From: Nocardia mangyaensis | Lineage (GTDB): Bacteria; Actinomycetota; Actinomycetes; Mycobacteriales; Mycobacteriaceae | Assembly: GCF_001886715.1 (NCBI RefSeq) | Contig: NZ_CP018082.1 | Location: 6,200,001-6,264,000, forward strand | Direction of reading: 5' to 3' | Length of the DNA stretch: 64,000 nt | In this document: in pieces, positions 16,336 through 25,272 of the stretch | How positions within the stretch are numbered: position 1 is the stretch's first letter | How the letters are laid out: every line of letters begins with the position of its first letter | Program-made: the position numbers and the translations under genes | Notes under the pieces: generated by a model | Seen by the model: the letters and a program-made list of their open reading frames with translations, nothing else | The model's database searches: none | What the model was told of the DNA's origin: nothing

Positions 16336-16676
16336 TCGCCCACGTGGGTGAGCTCACCGCGTGGATGCGCGCCCAGATGCCCGCCCTCGACGAAGACCGT
16401 TACCTGCCGTGGAACAGCGGCACACCCACCGTCGGGTCGCTGGTCACGCTGATCCACGTCCGCATCGAGACCCCGTTCACCCCCGACCAGGCCACCACGG
16501 TGGTCCTGGTCGCCCACCCCGTTCGCACCGACGACACCGAACCTGTTGTCGGACCGACAGATCCGAGGACCACGTGCCCAACAAACCCCGCCGCCCCGCT
16601 GCCCGAGCCCCTGCGGCCGAGCGTGTTCCGATTCCCGCGCGGTTGGCGCACGCGCCGGTCTCGGCGGGGCTCGTAG
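16332..16676 (+). CDS. Hypothetical protein
   Basis: The 114-residue frame begins with a GTG that overlaps the preceding stop. The first 75 residues look protein-like (LTAWMRAQMPALDEDRYLPW, SLVTLIHVRIETPF). The end is basic and overlaps the start of the next gene by about 100 bases. One of the two overlapping starts may be wrong. Confidence 0.5.
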   Translation: MIAHVGELTAWMRAQMPALDEDRYLPWNSGTPTVGSLVTLIHVRIETPFTPDQATTVVLVAHPVRTDDTEPVVGPTDPRTTCPTNPAAPLPEPLRPSVFRFPRGWRTRRSRRGS

Positions 16677-17338
16677 TCCCCTACATCACGCTGGCCCACC
16701 GGGATCGGACCCGACCGATCTGGGGCCGGATCGACGCGCAGCGCCGGGGCGAGGTGCTGCACAACAAGCGGTGCCAGGTGTGCGGTGAACCGCTCGACGC
16801 GACCTTGGTGCTGATGATCCGCCCTTCGGACTACCAGCGCGGTGTGGCCGTTGAGCCGGCCTTACATCCTGAATGTGCTTGGTACAGCCGGCGGGCCTGC
16901 GTCATGCTGGCCGGGCACGTCGACCGCTACAACCCCTGCGGCGGCAGCCCGCTCAACCGGTGCGCTGACCCACGTTGCCGTTGCCGGTTTTGGACATCTA
17001 CCGAAGACAACGATGCCACCCAGGGCCGTGAAGGCAAACCCGCCGAAGCCTGGTACGAAGCCTGGATCCGGTTCGACGACTACCGCGTATTCACCGTGCC
17101 CGCCGACGAATCCGGGCCCGCCGCAACCGGAATCGCGCTTCGCAGAGTGCCGCTGCTGCGGCTGCGCAAGGTCCGCGACCCCGCACCCGACGGCCGCGAC
17201 ACCGAGTGGATGGACATCCTCGCCAAAATCGTCGCCGCTCGAAAGCTGTGGAACAACCTGGCACTCGGCGAATTCGCTGACAACAATCCCTGGCTCCCGA
17301 CCGATCCGGCGTCATCGACGGCACCGAGTCGCCGTTGA
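16574..17338 (+). CDS. Cysteine-rich hypothetical protein
   Basis: The 254-residue protein has a basic, Pro-rich N terminus (PNKPRRPAARAPA). A metal-site region follows, with CQVCGEPL (about residue 72), HPEC, and a CADPRCRCRF cluster (about 135-145), reminiscent of HNH or zinc-ribbon proteins, although no HNH catalytic triad is clear. A GTG start at 16574 was chosen. The remaining half is mixed alpha/beta without known motifs. It sits in the run of small genes after the amidoligase cassette. Confidence 0.55.
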   Translation: MPNKPRRPAARAPAAERVPIPARLAHAPVSAGLVVPYITLAHRDRTRPIWGRIDAQRRGEVLHNKRCQVCGEPLDATLVLMIRPSDYQRGVAVEPALHPECAWYSRRACVMLAGHVDRYNPCGGSPLNRCADPRCRCRFWTSTEDNDATQGREGKPAEAWYEAWIRFDDYRVFTVPADESGPAATGIALRRVPLLRLRKVRDPAPDGRDTEWMDILAKIVAARKLWNNLALGEFADNNPWLPTDPASSTAPSRR

Positions 17339-17382
17339 CCGGCGCGGTCAGCGCCTTCGGCAAACAAATGGATGGAGAACCC

Positions 17383-18183
17383 GTGACCGACGAGCACTGT
17401 GCTCGTGACCAGCGGGCCTCGCCAGCACTGCGTTCCTACGATCAACGGTGCGCGACATGCCAGGCACCGATCGCGCCGTTGCAAGCGGACTGGGCCGTCG
17501 GTGTGCTGCCGCCACCACAGTGGGTCGATGAGAACAACAACGTCCACCAGTTCGATCCGGTCGACCACGAACACTCCCCTTCGCCCCTGTGCTCGTGCGG
17601 CCACACCGCCGAGCATTCCACCGGGCGACCGGCCCGGTGCGGCGCCTTCAGGTGCACCTGCGCAGACCATCCTGCTCCGGGCTCACTACTGCAGGCGGCC
17701 CCGATCGACTGGGCCCAGGTCGGACAAGACGCTCACGCTAGCGGGGAGCCAGCGGCCCCCGCCCTGAACTCTCATGTGCGCGAGGCGATCGCGGGGATGG
17801 CGGTCGGGGGCGGCGCGGCCGACATCATGCGGCAGTTTCTCGATGGCTGGAACCAGGCACAGACCCTGGCCGACATCGCCGCAGAAATGACCGAGAGTAC
17901 CGACGTCGCCGCGGCGATCGCCCCGGTCACCACCTCGCAGTTGATCTCGATCGCGGTAGAGCTCTACGACCGCTACGGCGAGGACGTGCTCAGCGCCGGA
18001 CAGGTCGACACCCTCGAACGGTTGCGCCCGCACGCACACCCACTCGACGAGCGATTGCCTACGGTCCGGCCGTGGGATGTCGTCGCGATCGCTGTCACTG
18101 CCGTGCAGCTCGCCGACCTGTACGGGCTACCCGACGCCGCCCTGTGGGATGTCATCGACTGCGCGCGCCGCCACATCACCTGA
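17383..18183 (+). CDS. Hypothetical protein with N-terminal zinc-like motifs
   Basis: The 266-residue protein has an N-terminal half with CATC, CSCGH, HSTG, CGAFRCTC and DHP (residues 20-95), suggesting two metal sites. The C-terminal half is helical and acidic (ISIAVELYDRYGEDVLSAGQ). The GTG at 17383 is preceded by GGAGAA. An upstream start overlapping the previous gene is possible. It is the last gene before the DnaA-box-like site. No family is recognised. Confidence 0.55.
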   Translation: MTDEHCARDQRASPALRSYDQRCATCQAPIAPLQADWAVGVLPPPQWVDENNNVHQFDPVDHEHSPSPLCSCGHTAEHSTGRPARCGAFRCTCADHPAPGSLLQAAPIDWAQVGQDAHASGEPAAPALNSHVREAIAGMAVGGGAADIMRQFLDGWNQAQTLADIAAEMTESTDVAAAIAPVTTSQLISIAVELYDRYGEDVLSAGQVDTLERLRPHAHPLDERLPTVRPWDVVAIAVTAVQLADLYGLPDAALWDVIDCARRHIT

Positions 18184-18200
18184 ACCCCGCACTCGCAAAG

Positions 18201-18232
18201 TATCCACATGTTGTGGATATCCCTGTGGACAA
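18201..18232. promoter_or_regulatory. DnaA-box-like palindrome and box
   Basis: TATCCACA (18201-18208) and TGTGGATA (18212-18219) form a perfect inverted repeat around TGT. Each differs by one base from the TTATCCACA DnaA box. TGTGGACAA (18224-18232) is the exact reverse of TTGTCCACA, the usual actinobacterial box. Three such boxes in 32 bases of a 115-base intergenic gap suggest DnaA binding, for a replication origin or for control. No rep gene is recognised nearby. Confidence 0.5.
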
Positions 18233-18298
18233 CCACAACTACTTCGACCGCGAACCTCGCTATCGAAAGTTTGTTCGAACACGGGTAACGTGCCGAAC

Positions 18299-18463
18299 AT
18301 GACCCCGACGCCACCGGAATGGACCGCAGCCACCCCGGCCACGGTCCGTCGGCAAACCCTCGACGCCGGCCTGCCACGCGTCGCTGTGGCTGTGGCCGTG
18401 GACCGGTTCTGGCAATCGCAGTCGCCGATCGGGTGTCAGAACTATCGGCAGGGCCCACAGTGA
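18299..18463 (+). CDS. Small hypothetical protein
   Basis: The 54-residue frame starts at an ATG (18299). Its stop overlaps the next GTG by four bases (GTGA), the same coupling style as the genes upstream. The product (PPEWTAATPATVRRQTLDAG) has no recognised motif. It is supported mainly by the coupling and the codon pattern. Confidence 0.45.
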   Translation: MTPTPPEWTAATPATVRRQTLDAGLPRVAVAVAVDRFWQSQSPIGCQNYRQGPQ

Positions 18464-18816
18464 ACAGCTCGTCGTCGTTGTTCGCCTCCTGGCCGCAGGA
18501 CCCCACATCACCTATGTGGCGGATCGTCGATCCACCGCTGCCGGTCACCGTCGAGCTCGGTACCGCGATCGTGACCCGACCTGCGCACTTCGGTGTGAAC
18601 AAGGTTCGCCTGGGCATTCGCCGAGGCGGCCTACGGCTGGCGGACACCACACCTGGTCTCCTACGTGCCTGGGCCAGGGTCGCCGACGGGACCTGGCTCG
18701 GGCTCGTGGCCTTCACCGTGCCCACAGGGAACGGTCAGGGGCGCCTCCCGGTCGAACAGTGGTGCCCCCAGCACGCACTGTCCCCGCAGAACCCGTCTAC
18801 TTCTTCGCGACACTGA
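18460..18816 (+). CDS. Hypothetical protein
   Basis: The 118-residue, beta-rich protein (DPPLPVTVELGTAIVTRPAH, TWLGLVAFTVPTGNG) starts at a GTG that overlaps the stop of the small gene before it. The ending (LPVEQWCPQHALSP) has one Cys and one His but no full metal site. No family is recognised. It may be expressed with the 54-residue gene. Confidence 0.5.
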   Translation: MNSSSSLFASWPQDPTSPMWRIVDPPLPVTVELGTAIVTRPAHFGVNKVRLGIRRGGLRLADTTPGLLRAWARVADGTWLGLVAFTVPTGNGQGRLPVEQWCPQHALSPQNPSTSSRH

Positions 18817-19299
18817 TCGGACCGCACGCAGGACTATGGGCCCCGCTCAGGCTCCGGGACGTCGAACTGCCGGTCACTCAGCGGTTTTGCTGATCTGCCG
18901 CAGCTCGGGGGCGTGGGTTTCGACGACACTGCGGCCGCCTCACTTTTCCGAATGCCGGGTCGGGCACGAAGCCATGATCGCCGCTCTATAACCGGGACCG
19001 CCGTCCTGTGATCAAGACGATGAACAACGGCACCAGGGCATCGCGCGGCAGTCGATCTCGGCCATCTCAGAACCGGCGGTCCGCAGCACCGGCGGGTCGA
19101 TCTACCCGGTCTCAGCGACTCGTCCGGGGTTGGTCCTGCTCCACCTCCACGGCCCACCATCACGCGCCTTGGTCCCTACCGTCCGTCGAGCATGCCTCGA
19201 AGGCATCGGCAGAGCGTGCCATCTCGATGGCGGCTCCGGCCGGCGTACCCCAAGCCCGCCACTGCGTACTTCAATCACCCACCGACAGAAGGGACGACC
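18817..19299. other. Gap of about 480 bases; no gene seen
   Basis: Short open frames exist on both strands, but none has a good start, ribosome-binding site and protein-like composition together. GAAGGGA just before 19300 belongs to the next gene. No repeat, hairpin or RNA gene was recognised. Confidence 0.45.
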
Positions 19300-19755
19300 A
19301 TGGGCACACACATCGGCGAATTCGAGTTGCGGTTCCCACTGAACCAGGTCAGCACGCTCGCCGAACACGCGATGGCCGCGACCGAACATTCCTGGCCCAC
19401 CTGGGACGACGACAAACCCAACCCCGTCCCACCAGCTTTGGTGTGGGCCAAAGACCAGGGCACCTACCTGCTCTCGAACGGGGTACCACGGCTACTGGCC
19501 GACCCCGCCAAACCCGACGGCTCCTCGCAGGTGGTGTACGCGCTCGGCTACGACAGCTACTTCAACTTCACCGACACCGCGGTCGGCGGCGACGACTTCG
19601 CCGAATACATCTCCCTCACCGCCGAGCAAGACGGCGTCAGCTTCATCGAGCTGATCCGCCACCACGCCCCCCGCGGCGGGTTCCTGCTCCTGAACGTGTT
19701 TCCCGGCGGTACCTACTATCTCAGTTTCCGCTCGGCTGCCGCACCGTTCGACTGA
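19300..19755 (+). CDS. DUF3085-like protein
   Basis: The 151-residue protein matches the pattern of DUF3085, small proteins found on actinobacterial plasmids. LNQVSTLAEHAMAATEHSW comes first, then VWAKDQGTYLLSNGVPRL, VVYALGYD and GGDDFAEYISL. The function is unknown. The ATG at 19300 has AGAAGGGACG 5-14 bases upstream. The last 35 residues (GFLLLNVFPGGTYYLSF) go beyond the domain as I recall it. The family call is from memory of its motif order. Confidence 0.65.
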   Translation: MGTHIGEFELRFPLNQVSTLAEHAMAATEHSWPTWDDDKPNPVPPALVWAKDQGTYLLSNGVPRLLADPAKPDGSSQVVYALGYDSYFNFTDTAVGGDDFAEYISLTAEQDGVSFIELIRHHAPRGGFLLLNVFPGGTYYLSFRSAAAPFD

Positions 19756-19837
19756 TAGCCATCTCAGCCGACCACCGAAACGGACCGAGGAGTATGCGGT
19801 GGATTAACTGCTTCGTCGATCCGGTTAGCTTGTCCCT

Positions 19838-20017
19838 ATGAGGTTCGAGGTTGGTGCGCGGGTGCGATTACACCCCAATGGTGCAACGGTGTTCAAGGTG
19901 CTCGAAGTCGACTACCTGGGCGATCCCGAGCGGGTACTCGTCGAAGCCGTCGACGACACCCCGGGCACATACCCGTGGCCAGCCTCAACAGCGTTGATGG
20001 TGACCGCCGACGACTGA
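19838..20017 (+). CDS. Very small beta-rich protein
   Basis: The 59-residue frame (FEVGARVRLHPNGATVFKVL, then LVEAVDDTPGTYPW) reads like an SH3- or KOW-type beta barrel. It begins at the ATG at 19838. Codon use is like that of its neighbours. It is too short for domain assignment. The next gene may start inside it in another frame. Confidence 0.5.
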   Translation: MRFEVGARVRLHPNGATVFKVLEVDYLGDPERVLVEAVDDTPGTYPWPASTALMVTADD

Positions 20018-20076
20018 ACCACGCACCGCGGCAGCCGTACCGGATCGATCCCGGGTATCGGACTACGCTGATCACC

Positions 20077-20382
20077 GTGGTCCCCGATGATGGCGATCCG
20101 ATCCCCGCTGAGCAGGCCGCGATCGTGGCGTTGGTGATCGATCAGATCGAGCCCGACACCGACATCACCGCAGAAAACGTGCACCGTCGCGTGGTCGCCG
20201 AATCGTCGAACCCGCCGAGCCTTCGGGACGTGCGCGCCGTGCTCGACATCCTCGCTATGCCGCACGTCGGATTCACTCCCGGCGAATCATCGGCAGCCGT
20301 GCTAAACCGCATGCGTGACATGCTCGCGGCAGCGGAAAGCCCGCCCCCACCGCTCGACTATTGGAATGACCAGCCGTACTGA
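20077..20382 (+). CDS. Hypothetical protein
   Basis: The 101-residue acidic protein starts at a GTG (20077). The frame is open to an ATG at 19975, but that stretch overlaps the small gene at 19838 and is basic. The helical core (AEQAAIVALVIDQIEPDTDI, ENVHRRVVAESSNPPSLRDV) looks like a small winged-helix or scaffold domain. No family is recognised. Confidence 0.5.
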   Translation: MVPDDGDPIPAEQAAIVALVIDQIEPDTDITAENVHRRVVAESSNPPSLRDVRAVLDILAMPHVGFTPGESSAAVLNRMRDMLAAAESPPPPLDYWNDQPY

Positions 20383-20749
20383 CCGTCGTCGCTGGTGCTG
20401 TGCCGGTCCACCCTCACGCTCACCGCACCACCCGCATCGTTCGCAGTGCCGAGCGACGGTCGGCCATCGACAAGACTGGGTAGGTGGTCAAGTAAACCGG
20501 GAATGCACTCGCTGTGACAGGCTGGCACGAACCTCACACGATCGTCCCATACGAGCCCGCCACGACCACTGATGCGCCGCGAACCGACACCACTTCGGAT
20601 CACTTCCTCACCCGACAGCGTTACTCGCTACACGATGCAGCGGCAGCAGCCCCTCCACGCACCGACCGTCAAGTGATGCAGGTCCGCGAACTCTGGCGGT
20701 GTGATCAAACCGAAAGCGGGGGCGCAAGCCGCCGACAAACCTGGCTGAC
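20383..20749. other. Gap before the convergent gene at 20750; no gene seen
   Basis: One open frame from a GTG at 20514 runs into the 3' end of the convergent gene and lacks a ribosome-binding site. I do not support it. No clear terminator hairpin was found between the convergent genes. Confidence 0.4.
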
Positions 20750-21862
20750 TCACGTTTCAGCGCCAGCCCCCTCGAGGTACTCCACGATCAACGTGTTGCC
20801 TCGGAACCAGAGGGCCATGAGCCTGGCCCACTGCTCGGTCGTGACGGCGCCGTCGACGCGGAACACTTTCCGATAAGTCGCGGTCTTGGTGACATGAACA
20901 CCGTAGCTGCCCGATGCTTCCCGCCGGAGCAGGGCCGCGTAGCCGGCTTCGGTGAACAACTTCACCGCGCCGTCGCAGTGCAGGAATGTCTGTGTACTCG
21001 GATCCCGGATCGCGTGCAGATACCGGATCAGCACTCGACCACCGACGCGGCCGTGCCCGTCGGCTACTCGTTCTTCGGCCTGAAAGTGCTTTTCCGCTCC
21101 TTGATCGCCCGCACGCATTTCCCAGTGGGCGATGGTTCGGCTGTAGCTGTGGCGCAGGCCCGGTGCCTGCGGGTCCCACATCACCGTGGTGCCGACCTCT
21201 TGCGGGTCGTCGAGCTGCGCGGTCGAGGCCAACCGGCGCGGTCCGTAGTAGTAGTCCTTCTCGATGAACGCCTTCCAGCATTTGACTGTCGTGAGCCTAC
21301 GTTCGTCGACGGCGATTCGTCCGGTGTTACCCGGCGCCGCCGCAGTATTCAGCAGCTCCTGGACGAGCGTGTCGTTGATGTTCCCGATGAAGTCGCGGCG
21401 CAGCAGCTGGTGGTAGTGAATCGCGTCCGACCCGACGACAAGGATCTGTGCCTCGGCATTGCCTACTGTCAGTGGGAGCAATCCGTGCTTGTCGAGTTTG
21501 GCGTGAAGCGTCGGATGCTGGGCGAACAGTCGACTCTTTGGGTCGCCCCGGGCCAGGATGGAGTCCGGGATCGCAAAATAGTCCGCAGTCACCGCGGCTA
21601 CGATCAGGGCCTGCTCCGGAGAGTAGTCCCAGAACCGGTGGACCAGCTCACAGCGCAGATCCTCGTCGAGCAGTTCGGCGATACCTTCGAGACGGTGAAG
21701 GATCTGTGCGTTCACCTGCTCGACGCGCGGAAAGATGTTAAGGCCGAGCGACATCGGCGCGGCGGCGTGGTCGAGCATCTCTTTTAGCAGCCGAACGAGC
21801 AGATCCTGGCCGGCGCGCTCGATGATGAGCCGACGCGCGGATTCCGCGAGATCGAATGCCAT
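20750..21862 (-). CDS. Conserved protein of unknown function, stand-alone
   Basis: The 370-residue protein has a helical N-terminal third (ARRLIIERAGQDLLVRLLKE), a middle alpha/beta part (AEAQILVVGSDAIHYHQLLR) and a C-terminal part with many aromatic residues (FIEKDYYYGPRRLAS). There is no signal peptide, membrane segment or nucleotide-binding loop. The ATG at 21862 is the only reasonable start. It is alone on the minus strand next to the DNA ligase and not coupled to it. Its size and isolation in an accessory block would suit a defence or toxin-type gene, but nothing in the sequence proves that. Confidence 0.65.
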   Translation of the reverse strand: MAFDLAESARRLIIERAGQDLLVRLLKEMLDHAAAPMSLGLNIFPRVEQVNAQILHRLEGIAELLDEDLRCELVHRFWDYSPEQALIVAAVTADYFAIPDSILARGDPKSRLFAQHPTLHAKLDKHGLLPLTVGNAEAQILVVGSDAIHYHQLLRRDFIGNINDTLVQELLNTAAAPGNTGRIAVDERRLTTVKCWKAFIEKDYYYGPRRLASTAQLDDPQEVGTTVMWDPQAPGLRHSYSRTIAHWEMRAGDQGAEKHFQAEERVADGHGRVGGRVLIRYLHAIRDPSTQTFLHCDGAVKLFTEAGYAALLRREASGSYGVHVTKTATYRKVFRVDGAVTTEQWARLMALWFRGNTLIVEYLEGAGAET

Positions 21863-22065
21863 CGAGCCAGTTTCGCATACGCCGACCTAGGCATGTCACG
21901 CCGAACTCCCAATTTTGAACCGAGCCCTCACAGAGTGAGGACCAGGCGCCCGGAACGGGTGCGCGGAGAAGTGATCGAATCGGCGAGCTGCTATCCCGGC
22001 ACGCGGAGGGCAAAGACGTCTCGCCCTCAGAACCCGTTCGGCGTCGTACTGGTCTCGGCACAGCC

Positions 22066-23025
22066 TCACGGCCGCCCGGTCGGAGTTTCGATCTCGTCGA
22101 GATCCTTGTCCAGCCGCAGCCCTCGCCAGCTGGGATGCCGCAACCGGCCGTCGCCGGTCCATTCGGTGAACGCCACCTCCCCGATCAACGCCGGCCTGAC
22201 CCAGGCCACTGCGTCCGGGGTGGGCCCGAGGCCGGGGATCGGCGGGTCCGGCTGTTGCAGCGGAGTAAGGCGTTCACGCAGATCGGCGAGCATCGCGGCG
22301 GTGAACCCGGTCCCGACGCTACCGGCGTATTCGAGGCTGCCCCGGTCATCGGGCACCGCGACCAGCAGTGACCCGATCTGTCCCGCGCGCCGACCCGCTC
22401 CGGTCTTCCATCCGATCACCACGACCTCTTGATGACTGACGTTCTTGATCTTGGTCCAGGCGGGACTGCGTTGGCCGGGCAGGTACCAGCTTTCGCGCCG
22501 TTTGCAGATGATGCCCTCGGCCCCCAGCTCTTTAGAAACCGCCAGAGCGTCAGCGGCCGGGCCCGGTAACAGATGCGGGATCCGCCAATGCGGTCCAGCC
22601 AACCCGATGCGCTCAAGGAGTTCGCGCCGCTGGGCGTAGGGCAACTCGATCAATGAACGGTCACCGATGTGGAGCAGGTCGAAGATCATATAGGTCGCCG
22701 GAGTCGTTTCCGCCAGCGCCCGGATCGTGGCCGGGTTGCGTTGATGCATCCGCGGCGCCAACGCCTGAAACGAGGACCGGCCCGCGTGTTCGATCACGAT
22801 CTCCCCATCGACCACGAAACCGGGCTCGGCCGGAGCCAGCCCGGTGAGCTCGGGCCACGCGACGGTGATGTCATTGCCATTGCGCGACTCGAGGCGCAGC
22901 CCGTCATCGACATATGCGATAGCCCGGATTCCGTCATATTTCATTTCATAGCCCCAGCGGCCATCGTCGACGGGCAGTTGGCCCGCCGTGGCCAGCATCG
23001 CGGCGTAGTGCGGCAATCGGGTCAT
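22066..23025 (-). CDS. ATP-dependent DNA ligase (LigC-like)
   Basis: The 319-residue ligase has the adenylation Lys at residue 29 in EMKYDGIRA. FVVDGEIVI (motif III), YMIFDLLHI (motif IIIa), AEGIICKRR (motif IV) and SPAWTKIKN (motif V) follow in order. The C-terminal OB-fold part contains VVVIGWKTG. It joins nicked DNA using ATP and is of the short LigC/LigD-ligase type common in Actinobacteria, where it serves end joining or repair. No Ku or LigD polymerase gene is adjacent. On a mobile element it may seal nicks after transfer. The ATG at 23025 is the natural start. Confidence 0.9.
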   Translation of the reverse strand: MTRLPHYAAMLATAGQLPVDDGRWGYEMKYDGIRAIAYVDDGLRLESRNGNDITVAWPELTGLAPAEPGFVVDGEIVIEHAGRSSFQALAPRMHQRNPATIRALAETTPATYMIFDLLHIGDRSLIELPYAQRRELLERIGLAGPHWRIPHLLPGPAADALAVSKELGAEGIICKRRESWYLPGQRSPAWTKIKNVSHQEVVVIGWKTGAGRRAGQIGSLLVAVPDDRGSLEYAGSVGTGFTAAMLADLRERLTPLQQPDPPIPGLGPTPDAVAWVRPALIGEVAFTEWTGDGRLRHPSWRGLRLDKDLDEIETPTGRP

Positions 23026-23178
23026 CCAGACCTCGCCATCACCTGATCAGTCCCCATGGACACCGTCAGCAAACATTCAGCATAAACCCCGGTTGACGCT
23101 CTCGGATGTCGCGACACCGCAGGTCAACCCCCCACCGGTTCGAAACCGAGAATCCCCTCAACACTCAGGAGGTCCGTC

Positions 23179-23463
23179 ATGCCCACAGCCACCACCGAAA
23201 TCCCATCCCCGACCGACCCAGCAACCACCACCGCACCGGACGTTGTCGACTCGATCGAGCGCGCGGAGTTCGTCCGACGCGAACACCTGGGCACCGCCGG
23301 GCCGATCAGCACCCTGCCCGACGAGGGGACGATCACTCGATGGCGCGCGGACCACCCCCGATGGAGGGGACGGCACTGGACTTACATCGGCGACAGCGAC
23401 GGTGTCGTGCTGCGTCTGCGGCCGGTCAACGTCGCTCGTGCCGCCCGTCGCCGCACCGCCTGA
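23179..23463 (+). CDS. Small hypothetical protein before the ParB-like gene
   Basis: The 94-residue protein has a Thr/Pro-rich N terminus. A basic, tryptophan-containing C-terminal domain follows (WRADHPRWRGRHWTYIGDSD, VVLRLRPVNVARAARRR). The ATG at 23179 has AGGAGGT six bases upstream. It lies 81 bases before the ParB-like gene in the same direction, so they may be cotranscribed. No family is recognised. Confidence 0.65.
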   Translation: MPTATTEIPSPTDPATTTAPDVVDSIERAEFVRREHLGTAGPISTLPDEGTITRWRADHPRWRGRHWTYIGDSDGVVLRLRPVNVARAARRRTA

Positions 23464-23544
23464 CTCTGTCCCACACCCTCACCTGACCAGCGCGCCCACC
23501 CGCTCCGTGGGCGCGCTGGTTTCGTTCTTGCGGAAAGGAACACC

Positions 23545-25272
23545 ATGCCCGCCACCCTGGCCGAGCCCGGCACCCACGACCTCACCGAGACCAAGCAGAT
23601 CGAACCCAATCCACGCGACGCTGAGGACAACCCCGACACCGACGCAACTCATTCGCCGGACACCGCTCTGGAGGCGGGCCCACCGCTCAACGCGGAGGCG
23701 GGTTTCCGTGATCCTCGTGAGCTGGTGATCGGGGAGAACATCCGCCAGGAGTTCGACCCGGCCGAACACCCGAAGCAAGCCGCCTCGATCCGGGCGTTCG
23801 GTGTTCAGGCACCGGTCTTGGTCGAGCGCGAGACCGACGGCAGCCTGCACGTCCTCGACGGCCAGGTCCGCACCCTGATCGCCGCCGCGGAAGGAGTCGG
23901 CACGGTGCCGGTGTGGATCACCGACGTCGACACCAGCATCGACATCACCGAACGCCGGATCACCCGCGCGCTGCGCCAGCTCAATCTCAACGACCGGCGC
24001 ATCCCGATCACCGATGCCGACCGTGCCGGCGGTGTCGCGTTGATGCTCGACCTCGGCGCGAGCGTGACCCGCATCGCCGAAGGGTTGCAGACCGAGCACG
24101 CCAAGATCCGCACCGCCGGGGTGATCGGTCGATCCGCCACCGCACGACGGTTGCTCGACGACTCCCAGTACTCGCTCGCTCACCTCGAGACGATCGCGCA
24201 CTACGAAGCGCTCGGCGACACCAACGCCGTGACCCAGCTCAACTTCCCCCGCATCGACTTCCGATATCGCGCCACCTTGATCGAAGAGGAGCGCACCGCT
24301 ACCCGTGCCCGGTTGGCCGCGGCACTGCCCTACGCCGCAAGCGGATTCGGTGTCCTGACCGAGGACCCTGACCTCGCCACCGAACTGACGAACCTGATTC
24401 CGGCTACCGGCCTTGTCACGAGTGAGGGTGAGCCGGTGACCGAGACCGAGATCTACGCGGACGCTCATCGGTGGGCGGTCTATGTTGTGGTCGACGACAG
24501 CGACGCTGATCTCGTCGCCGCCGACACCGGTGAGCTCGTCGATCCCGACACCGTCGACTGGGACGCCACCGACCCGGATGTCGAGCCCGGTGAGGGATTG
24601 CGCAGCGCGCACGGGCTGGTGACCCGAGAACGGTGGCTTCCCACCTACTACCTGCTCGCCGAACACCTGCCCGCCAGCGGACTCCAGCTCCCTGTCCCCG
24701 AACCCACGGTCGACCGTGCCGACGATCCCCTCGACGCGGCCGACACCGAGCAGGCCGACCGGGAGGCGGCGCGGGCGGCGCGGCGGCGGGTGATCGAGTT
24801 GAACAAGCAGGGCTCGGCCGCCAAGATCCGCCGCATCGAGTTCCTGACCGAGCTGCTCGCCGCGCGCTCCGCCCCACCCGGAACCGCAGCGTTCGTCGCT
24901 TCGTCGCTGAACCGGGAACCAGGGTTGCTCTCGAGCTGGGGTGCCTCGACCACGACACACAAACTGTTGGGCGTTACCAGCACCGGCGAAGTCACGGAGA
25001 AGATCGGTGCGGCGACGACGGGGCGGGCGTGGGTGATCGTGCTCGCATTGGTCTTGGGTGCCCTCGAGTCGCAGATCGAGAAGGACTCCTGGCGCAGACC
25101 GCCGTCCGGGGCGGCCCGGTACCTGAACTTTCTCGCCGAGCTCGGCACGAGGAAAGGCTTCGCGCTCGTCGACGTCGAACGCGCCATCACCCGCGAGATC
25201 GACTACAACGACATCGATCTCGACAACCCGGGAGCCGTCGCGGTCGAGACAGTCGAAGCTCTCGCCGCCTGA
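23545..25272 (+). CDS. ParB/Srx-domain protein (ParB-like partition or nuclease protein)
   Basis: This 575-residue protein has a ParB N-terminal domain at about residues 55-135. IGENIRQEF is followed by SIRAFGVQAPVLVERE and HVLDGQVRTLIAA. A helical DNA-binding-like region follows (DADRAGGVALMLDLGASVTR, LQTEHAKIRTAGVIG). The rest is long, acidic and specific to plasmid versions (KQGSAAKIRRIEFLTELLAA). Such proteins bind a centromere-like site, or in some families act as nucleases. No ParA ATPase is next to it. The ATG at 23545 follows GGAAAGGA. The length is about twice that of a chromosomal ParB. Confidence 0.8.
   Translation: MPATLAEPGTHDLTETKQIEPNPRDAEDNPDTDATHSPDTALEAGPPLNAEAGFRDPRELVIGENIRQEFDPAEHPKQAASIRAFGVQAPVLVERETDGSLHVLDGQVRTLIAAAEGVGTVPVWITDVDTSIDITERRITRALRQLNLNDRRIPITDADRAGGVALMLDLGASVTRIAEGLQTEHAKIRTAGVIGRSATARRLLDDSQYSLAHLETIAHYEALGDTNAVTQLNFPRIDFRYRATLIEEERTATRARLAAALPYAASGFGVLTEDPDLATELTNLIPATGLVTSEGEPVTETEIYADAHRWAVYVVVDDSDADLVAADTGELVDPDTVDWDATDPDVEPGEGLRSAHGLVTRERWLPTYYLLAEHLPASGLQLPVPEPTVDRADDPLDAADTEQADREAARAARRRVIELNKQGSAAKIRRIEFLTELLAARSAPPGTAAFVASSLNREPGLLSSWGASTTTHKLLGVTSTGEVTEKIGAATTGRAWVIVLALVLGALESQIEKDSWRRPPSGAARYLNFLAELGTRKGFALVDVERAITREIDYNDIDLDNPGAVAVETVEALAA

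Noticed and set aside
18817..19299. Short frames on both strands in the gap before the DUF3085-like gene
   Set aside because: None combines a start, a ribosome-binding site and protein-like composition.
20514..20876. A 120-codon frame before the gene at 20750
   Set aside because: It has no ribosome-binding site, overlaps the convergent gene by 127 bases and is of mixed composition.
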